From Leucobacter sp. Ag1 (GTDB lineage: Bacteria > Actinomycetota > Actinomycetes > Actinomycetales > Microbacteriaceae): DNA of 64,000 nucleotides. Where the stretch lies: positions 62,001 through 126,000 of the forward strand of contig NZ_LAYO01000111.1 of NCBI RefSeq assembly GCF_000980875.1. The letters are read 5' to 3'. This document shows, one piece after another, positions 48,122-57,649 of this stretch. Made by a program: the position numbers and the translations under genes. Within the stretch, counting starts at the first letter, position 1. The number at the start of each line of letters is the position of its first letter. The notes under the pieces are model-generated. The model saw only the letters and a program-made list of their open reading frames with translations. It did not search any database and was not told where the DNA came from.

Positions 48122-49336
48122 TTGGCGAAGATCAAGGTTGCAGGCACGGTCGTCGAGCTCGACGGCGACGAGATGACGCGGATCATCTGGCAGTTCATCA
48201 AGGACCGTCTGATCCACCCGTACCTCGATGTCACGCTCGAGTACTACGACCTCGGGATCCAGCACCGCGATGAGACCAACGACCAGGTCACGGTCGACGC
48301 GGCGCACGCGATCCAGAAGCACGGCGTCGGCGTCAAGTGCGCCACGATCACCCCCGACGAGGCCCGCGTCGAGGAGTTCGGCCTCAAGCAGATGTGGCGC
48401 AGCCCGAACGGCACGATCCGCAACATCCTCGGCGGCGTGATCTTCCGCGAGCCGATCATCATCTCGAACATCCCGCGCCTGGTGCCCGGCTGGAACAAGC
48501 CGATCATCATCGGCCGTCACGCCTTCGGCGACCAGTACCGCGCGACCGACTTCCGCTTCGCGGGCGAGGGCACCCTCACCGTCGAGTTCACCCCGAAGGA
48601 CGGCGGCGAGCCGCAGAAGTTCGAGGTCTACCAGTCGCCGGGCGACGGCGTCGCACAGGTGCAGTACAACCTCGACGCGTCGATCCGCGACTTCGCCCGG
48701 GCCTCGCTCAACTACGGCCTGTCGCGCAACTACCCGGTGTACCTCTCCACGAAGAACACGATCCTGAAGGCCTACGACGGCCGGTTCAAGGACATCTTCC
48801 AGGACATCTACGACACCGAGTTCAAGGAGCAGTTCGAGGCTGCGGGCCTCACCTACGAGCACCGCCTCATCGACGACATGGTCGCCTCGGCCATGAAGTG
48901 GGAGGGAGGCTACGTCTGGGCCTGCAAGAACTACGACGGCGACGTGCAGTCCGACACCGTCGCGCAGGGCTTCGGCTCGCTGGGCCTCATGACCTCCGTG
49001 CTCGCGACCCCGGACGGCAAGGTCGTCGAGGCCGAGGCGGCGCACGGCACGGTGACCCGTCACTACCGTCAGCACCAGCAGGGCAAGCCGACCTCGACCA
49101 ACCCGATCGCCTCGATCTTCGCCTGGACCCGCGGGCTCGCGCACCGCGGCAAGCTCGACGACAACCAGGCGCTCATCGAGTTCGCGCACACCCTCGAGGA
49201 CGTCGTCATCAAGACCGTCGAGTCGGGCAAGATGACCAAAGACCTCGCGCTCCTCGTCGGCCCCGAGCAGAGCTTCCTCACCACCGAGGAGTTCCTCTCC
49301 GCGATCGACGAGAACCTGCAAGCCCGCCTCGCGTAA
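48122..49336 (+). CDS. icd: Isocitrate dehydrogenase, NADP-dependent (homodimeric eukaryotic-like type)
   Basis: TCA cycle enzyme that oxidatively decarboxylates isocitrate to 2-oxoglutarate. At 404 aa with [20 protein letters not shown] at the start, [32 protein letters not shown] (substrate Ser/Asn) and [20 protein letters not shown], it belongs to the dimeric type shared with eukaryotes, and the [12 protein letters not shown] motif fits NADP preference. The start is TTG 48122, with GGGAGA 5 nt before it, giving the canonical MAKIKV N-terminus; no ATG or GTG fits. It has its own promoter with a palindrome and an intrinsic terminator, so it is a single-gene unit. Confidence 0.95.
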   Translation: MAKIKVAGTVVELDGDEMTRIIWQFIKDRLIHPYLDVTLEYYDLGIQHRDETNDQVTVDAAHAIQKHGVGVKCATITPDEARVEEFGLKQMWRSPNGTIRNILGGVIFREPIIISNIPRLVPGWNKPIIIGRHAFGDQYRATDFRFAGEGTLTVEFTPKDGGEPQKFEVYQSPGDGVAQVQYNLDASIRDFARASLNYGLSRNYPVYLSTKNTILKAYDGRFKDIFQDIYDTEFKEQFEAAGLTYEHRLIDDMVASAMKWEGGYVWACKNYDGDVQSDTVAQGFGSLGLMTSVLATPDGKVVEAEAAHGTVTRHYRQHQQGKPTSTNPIASIFAWTRGLAHRGKLDDNQALIEFAHTLEDVVIKTVESGKMTKDLALLVGPEQSFLTTEEFLSAIDENLQARLA

Positions 49337-49349
49337 GCGAGCGAGCACA

Positions 49350-49390
49350 CGGTGAAGGCCGCGCCCCTCGGGGCGCGGCCTTCACCGTTT
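49350..49390 (+). terminator. Intrinsic terminator after icd
   Basis: A perfect 18-bp stem (49350-49367 with 49370-49387), a 2-nt loop and TTT after it, 14 nt past the icd stop. It also faces the end of the hmuV gene at 49409. Confidence 0.88.
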
Positions 49391-49408
49391 CCGGAGCCGA
49401 TCGGCGCG

Positions 49409-50227
49409 CTAGGCGCGCAGCGGCAGGACGATCCCGCGACCCGTCGTCGGGTGGGGGATCACCTCGACCGGCGTGCCGTAGACCGCGGACACCGTCTCGG
49501 CGGTGAGCACGCGCTCGGGCGTATCGCAGGCCACGATCCCGCCGTCCTTCAGCAGCGCGATGCGGTCGGCGTAGGCCCCGGCCAGATTCAGGTCGTGCAG
49601 CACGACGAGCACGGCGTCGCCCGCTCGTGCGCGTTCGCGCGCCATCGAGAGCACCGCCTCCTGGTGGGCCAGGTCGAGCGCGGCGGTCGGCTCATCGAGC
49701 ATGAGCACGCCGGTGCGTCCCGCGAGCACGCGCGCGAACGCGGCGCGGGCCCGTTCGCCGCCCGAGAGCGACGGCACTCGGCGGTTGCCGAGGTGCGTCA
49801 CGTCCGCGGCCGTGAGCGCCTCCGCGATCGCGGCGTTGTCGTCGTCCTCGCGCCGGGTGCGGCGCCAGGGCGCGCGACCCATCTCGACGATCTGATGCAC
49901 GGTGAAGGGGAAGAGCAGCTGCTGATCCTGCAGCAGTACGCTGCGGCGCCGCGAGAGCTCGGGCAGTGACCAGTCGCCCAGCGGACGGTCGCCGAAGCGC
50001 ACGTCGCCGCCATCGGGCTCGACGTCGCCGCAGAGCACGCTGAGCAGCGTCGACTTGCCGGCTCCGTTCGGGCCGAGCAGCGCGAGCACCTCGCCGGCGC
50101 GCAGCTCGAGCGAGACCCCGTCGAGCAGGGCGCGGCCGCCGCGCACGAGGCGCACGGACTCGGCGGCGCACACGATCCCGCCGACGGGGGTGCGCTCGGG
50201 CAGCACGAGGGCGCGGGCGGCCATCAT
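49409..50227 (-). CDS. hmuV: Heme ABC transporter ATP-binding protein
   Basis: ATPase (272 aa) of a FecCD-type heme or siderophore importer. Walker A is GPNGAGKSTLLSVLCGDVEP, Q-loop SVLLQDQQLLFPFTVHQIVE (the HmuV-like form), signature LSGGERARAAFARVLAG, Walker B VLMLDEPTAALDLAHQ, and switch VVLHDLNLAGAYADRI. Ending VEVIPHPTTGRGIVLPLRA is typical of HmuV. Two adjacent ATG codons (50227 and 50224) overlap the permease stop, so translation is coupled. Heme rather than siderophore is inferred from HmuV/HmuT-like sequence features. Confidence 0.9.
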   Translation of the reverse strand: MMAARALVLPERTPVGGIVCAAESVRLVRGGRALLDGVSLELRAGEVLALLGPNGAGKSTLLSVLCGDVEPDGGDVRFGDRPLGDWSLPELSRRRSVLLQDQQLLFPFTVHQIVEMGRAPWRRTRREDDDNAAIAEALTAADVTHLGNRRVPSLSGGERARAAFARVLAGRTGVLMLDEPTAALDLAHQEAVLSMARERARAGDAVLVVLHDLNLAGAYADRIALLKDGGIVACDTPERVLTAETVSAVYGTPVEVIPHPTTGRGIVLPLRA

Positions 50228-51300
50228 CCCCACCCCCCGCTCCGCTTGCGCGTTCGTCGCAGCAGCCAGAAGAAGAACGGGCCGCCGACGAGCGAGGTGA
50301 GCATGCCGATCGGCAGGTCCGACATCGGCACGATGGTGCGGGCGCCCAGGTCGGCGAGGGTGAGCAGCAGTGCGCCGCCCAGCGCCGACGCGGTGACGAG
50401 CGGCAGGTGCGCCGGCCCGAGGATCATGCGCATGAGGTGCGGGATCACGAGGCCGACGAAGGCGATGATGCCGACGAACGCGACGGCCACGCCGACGAGC
50501 AGCGCCACGAGCACGATCACGCCGACGCGGAGCAGCTCGACGTTCACGCCGAGGTGGCGGGCGTTGCGCTCGCCGAGCGAGAGCAGGTCGAGCTTGCGCG
50601 CCACGATCCACGCGACGATCAGTCCGATCGCCACGACAGGAGCCACGATGAGCACCTGGGACCACCGGCTGCCGGCCATGCTGCCGAGCTGCCAGAACAC
50701 GATTTGCTCGCGCGACTGGGTGTCTCCGAGGAACGTGAGGAGGGCGATCCCCGCACCGGCGACGGCGTTGACCGCGATGCCCGTGAGCACGAGGGTGACG
50801 ACCTCGGTCTTCCCCTCGGACCGGCTCATGGCGTAGACGAGCAGGGTGGCGGCGAGGCCCGCGGCGAAGGCGAACACCGCGATGGTCCACTCACCGAAGA
50901 TCGAGATGCCGAACACGATGCAGAGGCCGGCGCCGACCGCGGCGCCCGACGAGATGCCGATCACGCTCGGCTCGGCGAGCGGGTTGCCGAAGATCGCCTG
51001 CATGAGCAGGCCGGACACGGCCAGCGCCGCACCGACGAGCGCGGCCATTGCCACGCGGGGGAAGCGGATCGCCCAGAGCGTCTGGTCACCGGCAGGGTGG
51101 CTCGGGAGCGGCAGCCAGTCGATCCCGATCCGGTGGAGCAGGGAGCCCACGACCTGGTCTGGCGGGATCGCGAGCTGGCCCGTTCCCGCGGACGCGATGA
51201 GGGCGACGATGAGCGCGACCCAGAGCCCGACGAACAGTGCGGTCGTGGTCGCTGCATGCCTCGATTTCCGCGTGGAAGCGGGTTCGTGGTGCAGGTTCAT
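50224..51300 (-). CDS. hmuU: Heme/iron ABC transporter permease, FecCD family
   Basis: About ten-helix permease (358 aa) of the BtuC/FecCD family. Typical blocks are LWAIRFPRVAMAALVGAALA followed by VSGLLMQAIFGNPLAEPSVI, GISSGAAVGAGLCIVFG, ALTFLGDTQSREQIVFWQLGSM-type loop, and FVGIIAFVGLVIPHLMRMIL with GPAHLPLVTASALGGALLLT near the end. It is first in a two-gene minus-strand operon with hmuV and divergent from hmuT. The start is ATG 51300. The shared 124-bp gap contains a DtxR-type iron box, so low iron should induce both directions. Confidence 0.93.
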   Translation of the reverse strand: MNLHHEPASTRKSRHAATTTALFVGLWVALIVALIASAGTGQLAIPPDQVVGSLLHRIGIDWLPLPSHPAGDQTLWAIRFPRVAMAALVGAALAVSGLLMQAIFGNPLAEPSVIGISSGAAVGAGLCIVFGISIFGEWTIAVFAFAAGLAATLLVYAMSRSEGKTEVVTLVLTGIAVNAVAGAGIALLTFLGDTQSREQIVFWQLGSMAGSRWSQVLIVAPVVAIGLIVAWIVARKLDLLSLGERNARHLGVNVELLRVGVIVLVALLVGVAVAFVGIIAFVGLVIPHLMRMILGPAHLPLVTASALGGALLLTLADLGARTIVPMSDLPIGMLTSLVGGPFFFWLLRRTRKRSGGWG

Positions 51301-51345
51301 TTCTGGGGGAGGGCCTTACTCGGCTGTGCGCAGCGATCCCTGCTC

Positions 51346-51365
51346 GGGACCGGGAACCCGGTCCC
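51346..51365. repeat. Inverted repeat in the hmu divergent promoter region
   Basis: Perfect 9-bp arms GGGACCGGG and CCCGGTCCC around AA, between hmuU and the iron box. It may form a hairpin in the hmuU leader or be a second operator. Confidence 0.5.
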
Positions 51366-51383
51366 GGGTTCCTCATATCTATC

Positions 51384-51402
51384 TTAGGCTAGGCTAACTT
51401 GG
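51384..51402. promoter_or_regulatory. DtxR/IdeR-type iron box
   Basis: TTAGGCTAGGCTAACTTGG matches the DtxR consensus TTAGGTTAGGCTAACCTAA at 15 of 19 positions. It lies 23 nt before the hmuT ATG at 51425, in the gap shared with hmuU, so iron-loaded DtxR would shut off heme uptake. Confidence 0.85.
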
Positions 51403-51424
51403 TCGTCAGATCTGGAGGTGTGCG

Positions 51425-52573
51425 ATGCCCCCGATGCGCCGAACCACCCGTGCGCGCCGATCCCGAACGCGGGCTACCGCGCTCCTCGCGATCGCGCTCG
51501 CCGCCTCCCTGGGCCTCGCTGGCTGCCAGACCGGCGGCGACCCGAGGGCATCGTCCGGGCAGCAGAAGGTCGACCTTCCGCCGCTCTCGACGCTCACCCC
51601 TGTCGCGAACCCGCGCACGGTCCAGGGGCCGGCCACCGCCGTAATTGGCGGCCCGAGCCTGCCCCCGCTCTCGGCGAAGGCCGAGGCGAAGCTCCCCGTG
51701 ACCGTCACCTCGCACGATCCCGGCGGCGACCGCCGGGTCGAGGTGAAGGACACCTCCCGTGTGATCGCCCTCTCGCTGACGGGCACCGTCGCTGAGCTGG
51801 TCTCGGCCTACGGGCTCACCGACCGGCTCGTGGGACGCGACGTCTCGACCGAGCTCCCGGGCACCGAGGACCTGCCGGTGGTGACCAAGTCCGGTCACAC
51901 GATCGACGCCGAGAGCGTGCTCGCGCTGAATCCGACCCTGATCCTCACCGACGGATCGATCGGTCCCACCGACGTCGTGCTGCAGTTGCGCGACGCCGGG
52001 ATCACGGTCGTCACCGTGACCCGATCCACCGATCCGAAGAGCACCGACGTCGCTGCGAAGGAGATCGCGGCGGCGCTCGGCGTCGCACCGCTCGGCGACG
52101 AGCTCACCGCGCAGCTCGATGCCGTCATCGCCGCGAAGGAGGAGGAGATCCGGCCGCTGGTGCCGAAGGATCCGGCCAAGCGCCCGCGCGTCGCCTTCCT
52201 CTATCTGCGCGGTACCGCCGGGGTCTTCTACCTGTTCGGCGAGGGCAGCGGCGCGGACAGCCTGATCCAGGGGATCGGCGCGGTCGACGTCGCGAAGGAG
52301 ATCGGCTGGGTCGGCGAGAAGCCGATGACCAGCGAGGCCCTCATCGCGAGCGACCCCGACGTGCTGCTCGTCATGACCGGCGGGCTCAAGAGCGTCAAGG
52401 GCGTCGACGGCCTGCTGGCCGCCCAGCCGAGCATCGCGCTCACGCAGGCCGGCAAGCACCGTCGCATCATCGACGTCGACGACACCCTCGTCTTCGCGGG
52501 AGGCACGCGCTACCCCGACGTGCTCGACGGCCTCGCGCGGGCGATCTACACCGACGGATCCGCCGGGTCGTAG
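51425..52573 (+). CDS. hmuT: Heme ABC transporter substrate-binding lipoprotein
   Basis: Cluster A-III (BtuF/FhuD-like) binding protein (382 aa). An Arg-rich N-terminus and lipobox (LGLAGCQTGG) are followed by a linker of about 75 residues unusual in length, then SRVIALSLTGTVAELVSAYG, the domain start, LPVVTKSGHTIDAESVLALN, the long connecting helix around residues 210-235 and FLYLRGTAGVFYLFGEGSGA. HmuT proteins use His and Tyr to hold heme; a Tyr in YLRGTAG is a candidate. GGAGG precedes ATG 51425. It is divergent from hmuUV under the iron box. Confidence 0.9.
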   Translation: MPPMRRTTRARRSRTRATALLAIALAASLGLAGCQTGGDPRASSGQQKVDLPPLSTLTPVANPRTVQGPATAVIGGPSLPPLSAKAEAKLPVTVTSHDPGGDRRVEVKDTSRVIALSLTGTVAELVSAYGLTDRLVGRDVSTELPGTEDLPVVTKSGHTIDAESVLALNPTLILTDGSIGPTDVVLQLRDAGITVVTVTRSTDPKSTDVAAKEIAAALGVAPLGDELTAQLDAVIAAKEEEIRPLVPKDPAKRPRVAFLYLRGTAGVFYLFGEGSGADSLIQGIGAVDVAKEIGWVGEKPMTSEALIASDPDVLLVMTGGLKSVKGVDGLLAAQPSIALTQAGKHRRIIDVDDTLVFAGGTRYPDVLDGLARAIYTDGSAGS

Positions 52574-52677
52574 ACCGCGGTTCCCTACCCGGAACCTGGC
52601 AGATTCCACGTGTACGCTGTGCTGAGTGCTGGGCCGCTGCTGGCCGCCCGACACCGGACGACTAATGGGAGACACGC

Positions 52678-53355
52678 GTGACGGGTGAACTGACGGAGGC
52701 TTCGAGTGCGACTCGACGCCCCAATCGGCTGCCGGAAGACCGCTTCGACCGCGTCCAGCGCACCCGCAGGGCGGGTGCGCATCGGCTGACCGCGCGTCCG
52801 CGCAGCTTCTGGACCTACGCGGTCGCCGCGCTCGTCGGCACCGCCATCTGCGCCACCGCCGGCATCTTCGCGCTGCAGGCTGCGAGCAGCACGGGCGAGG
52901 TCCGCCTGCCCACGGGGAAGACGACGACCACGGCCACCGAAGCCGCCAAGCTCGATCCGAAGGCGACGGTCGCCGTCATCAACGGCACCTCCACCGACGA
53001 GCTCGCGGGCGGCGTCGACAGCGTCATCACGAAGGAGAAGTGGGGCCAGGTCAGCTTCTCGGGCGATGCGGCGAAGCGCGACGTCAAGATCTCGGCGATC
53101 TTCTACTCCGACGACGCCGATCGGCCCGCGGCCGAGGGGCTCGCGAAGAAGCTCGGCGGTCTCTCCTCCTACAAGTCGTCGAGCTACGACAGCTACCAGG
53201 TGAAGCTCGTGGTGCTCCTCGGCGCCGACTACGCGGGGCCGGGCAAGGCCGAGGCCGCGAAGATCGTGAGCGGGCAGACCACGGCCCCGGATCGCGGTGC
53301 GGGGACGACCACTCCGTCGACCGGCGCCGGCGACGAGCAGGCTCCGGCCCAGTAA
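52678..53355 (+). CDS. LytR C-terminal domain protein, membrane-anchored
   Basis: A 225-residue protein with a basic cytoplasmic tail, one membrane helix (FWTYAVAALVGTAICATAGI, about residues 41-60) and an extracytoplasmic LytR_C domain (about residues 95-185; VAVINGTSTDELAGGVDSVI, then ISAIFYSDDADRPAAEGLAK and VVLLGADYAGPG). The tail is Thr/Pro/Gly-rich. There is no LytR-CpsA-Psr catalytic domain, so it is not a wall polymer transferase itself; the LytR_C domain probably binds wall or polymer. GTG 52678 follows GGGAGA. Function is not established. Confidence 0.88.
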   Translation: MTGELTEASSATRRPNRLPEDRFDRVQRTRRAGAHRLTARPRSFWTYAVAALVGTAICATAGIFALQAASSTGEVRLPTGKTTTTATEAAKLDPKATVAVINGTSTDELAGGVDSVITKEKWGQVSFSGDAAKRDVKISAIFYSDDADRPAAEGLAKKLGGLSSYKSSSYDSYQVKLVVLLGADYAGPGKAEAAKIVSGQTTAPDRGAGTTTPSTGAGDEQAPAQ

Positions 53356-53410
53356 CCGCAGGGGTTCGCCCAGCGTTCTCCCGGTGTTCGCCGAGCGCGA
53401 GCGTCTCCGC

Positions 53411-53436
53411 TTGCACTCCCCAATGGTGAGTGCCAA
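53411..53436. promoter_or_regulatory. Degenerate CIRCE element upstream of groEL
   Basis: TTGCACTC (53411-53418), 9 nt, GAGTGCCAA (53428-53436): same spacing as CIRCE with three departures from the consensus. It lies just 5' of the perfect element, so HrcA may bind twice. Confidence 0.65.
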
Positions 53437-53443
53437 GATTGGC

Positions 53444-55157
<1,714 letters not shown>

Positions 55158-55173
55158 GTCCCAGCCTCTGCGT

Positions 55174-55216
55174 GAAGCGGGGTCGCACCTTCGGGTGCGG
55201 CCCCGCTTCTGCGTTT
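55174..55216 (+). terminator. Intrinsic terminator after groEL
   Basis: A 16-bp stem with one mismatch (55174-55189 with 55194-55209), a stable TTCG tetraloop and TTTT at 55213-55216, 16 nt after the groEL stop. Confidence 0.9.
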
Positions 55217-55368
55217 TCGGCGTTCCTCCGTTCGTCGCTCACTTGTGTACGGGCGACCCGAAACGAAAACAACATGTTACCTTTAACAGGCGAGTAGCGG
55301 CGTGTCGTCGCCGCCACTGCGGTGCGCCCGGTAGTCGGGCGCCGGTTGAGAAAGGAACGCAGGACACT

Positions 55369-57531
55369 ATGAAGCGGAACCAGAAACGGGTTCGTGCAAA
55401 ACACTGGAGCCGCTCGGCAGCCGGGATCGCGGTCGGTGCGCTCGGGCTGAGCAGCCTCGTCGTGGGCGGTGCCGCGGCCTCTGCCACGGCCGCACCCGAG
55501 GGGCAGCGCTACGTGCCGGGCGCGAGCATCCTGGGCACCACGGCGGAAACCGAGAGCGAGCACTACAACGAGTGGCACTTCGGTCCGGGCACGGACTACG
55601 CGCAGTCGGTCGAGCCGCGTCGCAACGGGATCCAGCTGGCGGCGGACGTTCCCACGCAGGTGATCCGCGGCAACGGGAACGATGTCGACTTGAACTCGGA
55701 TACGACTCCGCTGAGCGAGGTACTGGATGGGCTCGAGCTGGTGGCATCCGAAGATGCCGCACTGACCTTCCAGGTGGGCGTGCGTATCGACGACAACGAA
55801 GACGGAATCTGGCAGCCGGGTGAGTCCTGGGCGACCCTGCGCGCTCCGGCGGGTGACTCGAACGCGTGGACCACGAGTCGTGCGATCGGCGAGCTGCAGC
55901 CGGGCGAGACCGTCGACCGGGCTGGGGCCATCGCGGCCCTGGGCACAAAGGCCTATGCGATCTCGACCGGTTTCCTCGCGTGGAAGCCAGCGTCCTCGGT
56001 GCTGGTGACCTCGTTCTCCGATGCCTCGGGTACCACACGGTTCACCGCCGAGCCCGCAGCACCGGTCGCGGGAGAGACGCGCACCGAATACCTCACCGAG
56101 ATCCGTCCGAACGAAGACACGTACCCGGGTTGGCACAACGGGGCCGATTCCGGCGAGGCCTGGGAGTTCGTGCACGACACTGAGTCTCCGAACAGCATCG
56201 CGCTCACCGGTCGCGTCCAGCTGCTCAACGGCTTCGCCGAGGAGGACTTCCTGGCGAACGGGCTCGATCTCGCCCTGACCATGCAGGTCGGTCGCTCCGG
56301 CGGGCCGGTCTGGGTGCAGATCCCCGTCTTCGCCTACCCCGACGGGCACTCTGGCCAGCCCGTGTTCACCACGGTGCGGGCGCTCGTGCCCGAGTCGGGC
56401 AGCCTGGCCGATGCGACCGAATGGGAGATCTCCCGCAAGGTCGGCGGCGTCGACAAGAACACTCCTGTGTCCTTCGAGGAGATTCGCGCCGCGCTGGGCG
56501 AGCACGACGTCATCGGCTACGGGATCTACGTCGACACCGACCAGTCGGCGCTCGTCGGCTCGATCGTCTTCAACGGTCTCACCACGGTGTTCGGCGAAGA
56601 GCAGAAGCCGACCGAACCGGTGGCTCCGAAGTGGTCGCGTCTGGGTGGCAGCGACCGGTTCGAGACCGCGGTCAAGGTGTCGCGTGAGCACTTCCCGAAC
56701 GGCGCGAAGGCCGTGGTGCTGTCCCGGCATGATGTTCCCGCGGACGCGCTGACCGCGGCCCCGTTCGCGGTGAAGCAGAACGCGCCCCTGCTCCTGACCC
56801 AGACCGGCACCCTCACGGCCGCGACGAAAGCGGAACTGCAGCGGTTGAAGCCCGACACGGTGTACATCGCCGGCGGTACCGGCGCGGTATCCGCGCAGGT
56901 CGAGCAGCAGGTGCGTGCCCTGGGCGCCAAGACGGTGCGGATGGGCGGCAGCGACCGGTACGCGACGGCGAACCAGATCGCGAAGACGGGCTGGGGCAAG
57001 ACGGGCGCGTCCGCGGTGTTCATCGCGACGGGCCGCGACTTCCCCGATGCGCTGTCCGCGGGAGCGGCCGCGGGTGGCGTGGATGCTCCGGTGCTCCTCG
57101 TCGATGGGAAGGCCGGGGCGGTGCGTCAGGATGTGCAGGCGCAGCTCGCGGCGTTGAAGCCGGCCGCGGTGCATATCGCGGGCGGCACGGGCGTGGTGTC
57201 GAAGGGCATCGAGTCTGGCCTGGGCAAGAGTGCGAAGGTCGCCCGTCACAGTGGTGCGGATCGGTATGCGACGTCGGCGGCGATTGCGAAGTCGTGGCAT
57301 ACGAAGTCGGGCGCGGTGTATCTCGCGACGGGTGCGGGGTTCGCTGATGCGTTGACGGGTGCTGCGGTTGCTGGTGGGAAGCCGGGTCCGGTGCTGTTGG
57401 TGCGTTCGGGGTGTGTGCCGGCGTCTGTGGCGGGTGTGCTGGGTGAGATCACGCCGCAGGCGGGGTATGTGCTGGGTGGTGCGGGTGTGGTGAGTGAGCG
57501 TGTGCTGACGAACCGCAACACCTGCGCCTAG
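55369..57531 (+). CDS. Secreted protein with three cell wall-binding type 2 repeats
   Basis: A 720-residue exported protein. A long basic N-terminus and a hydrophobic core (AAGIAVGALGLSSLVVGGAA) form the signal peptide. Two related modules of about 190 residues follow (about 60-245 and 250-425), each with a YNEWHFGPGTDYA or YPGWHNGADSGEA opening, a GIQLAADVPTQVIRG or SIALTGRVQLLNG strand and a TSRAIGELQPGE or SRKVGGVDKNTP block; I do not recognise them. Three cell wall-binding 2 repeats begin near residue 440 (LGGSDRFETAVKVSREHFP and similar). AGGA lies 5 nt before ATG 55369. Codon use changes over the last repeat (57240-57531), with many GGT, GCT and TTG codons. Ligand and role unknown. Confidence 0.88.
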   Translation: MKRNQKRVRAKHWSRSAAGIAVGALGLSSLVVGGAAASATAAPEGQRYVPGASILGTTAETESEHYNEWHFGPGTDYAQSVEPRRNGIQLAADVPTQVIRGNGNDVDLNSDTTPLSEVLDGLELVASEDAALTFQVGVRIDDNEDGIWQPGESWATLRAPAGDSNAWTTSRAIGELQPGETVDRAGAIAALGTKAYAISTGFLAWKPASSVLVTSFSDASGTTRFTAEPAAPVAGETRTEYLTEIRPNEDTYPGWHNGADSGEAWEFVHDTESPNSIALTGRVQLLNGFAEEDFLANGLDLALTMQVGRSGGPVWVQIPVFAYPDGHSGQPVFTTVRALVPESGSLADATEWEISRKVGGVDKNTPVSFEEIRAALGEHDVIGYGIYVDTDQSALVGSIVFNGLTTVFGEEQKPTEPVAPKWSRLGGSDRFETAVKVSREHFPNGAKAVVLSRHDVPADALTAAPFAVKQNAPLLLTQTGTLTAATKAELQRLKPDTVYIAGGTGAVSAQVEQQVRALGAKTVRMGGSDRYATANQIAKTGWGKTGASAVFIATGRDFPDALSAGAAAGGVDAPVLLVDGKAGAVRQDVQAQLAALKPAAVHIAGGTGVVSKGIESGLGKSAKVARHSGADRYATSAAIAKSWHTKSGAVYLATGAGFADALTGAAVAGGKPGPVLLVRSGCVPASVAGVLGEITPQAGYVLGGAGVVSERVLTNRNTCA

Positions 57532-57563
57532 GCCATCGACGGGCCTCACCGCCTGCCTGTCGA

Positions 57564-57647
57564 GGTGGTGGGTCAGCGCATCGGAACGCTGGCCCGCCAC
57601 CTGTGACCGGGACCGTCCGGCTCGCGCCCTCGAGCCGAGCCGGACGG
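57564..57647. terminator. Two hairpins between convergent genes
   Basis: The first has 15-bp arms with two mismatches (57564-57578 with 57587-57601) and follows the wall-binding gene. The second has perfect 12-bp arms (57613-57624 with 57636-57647) and ends just before the histidine kinase stop at 57650 on the minus strand. Together they separate the two transcripts. Confidence 0.7.
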
Positions 57648-57649
57648 GC

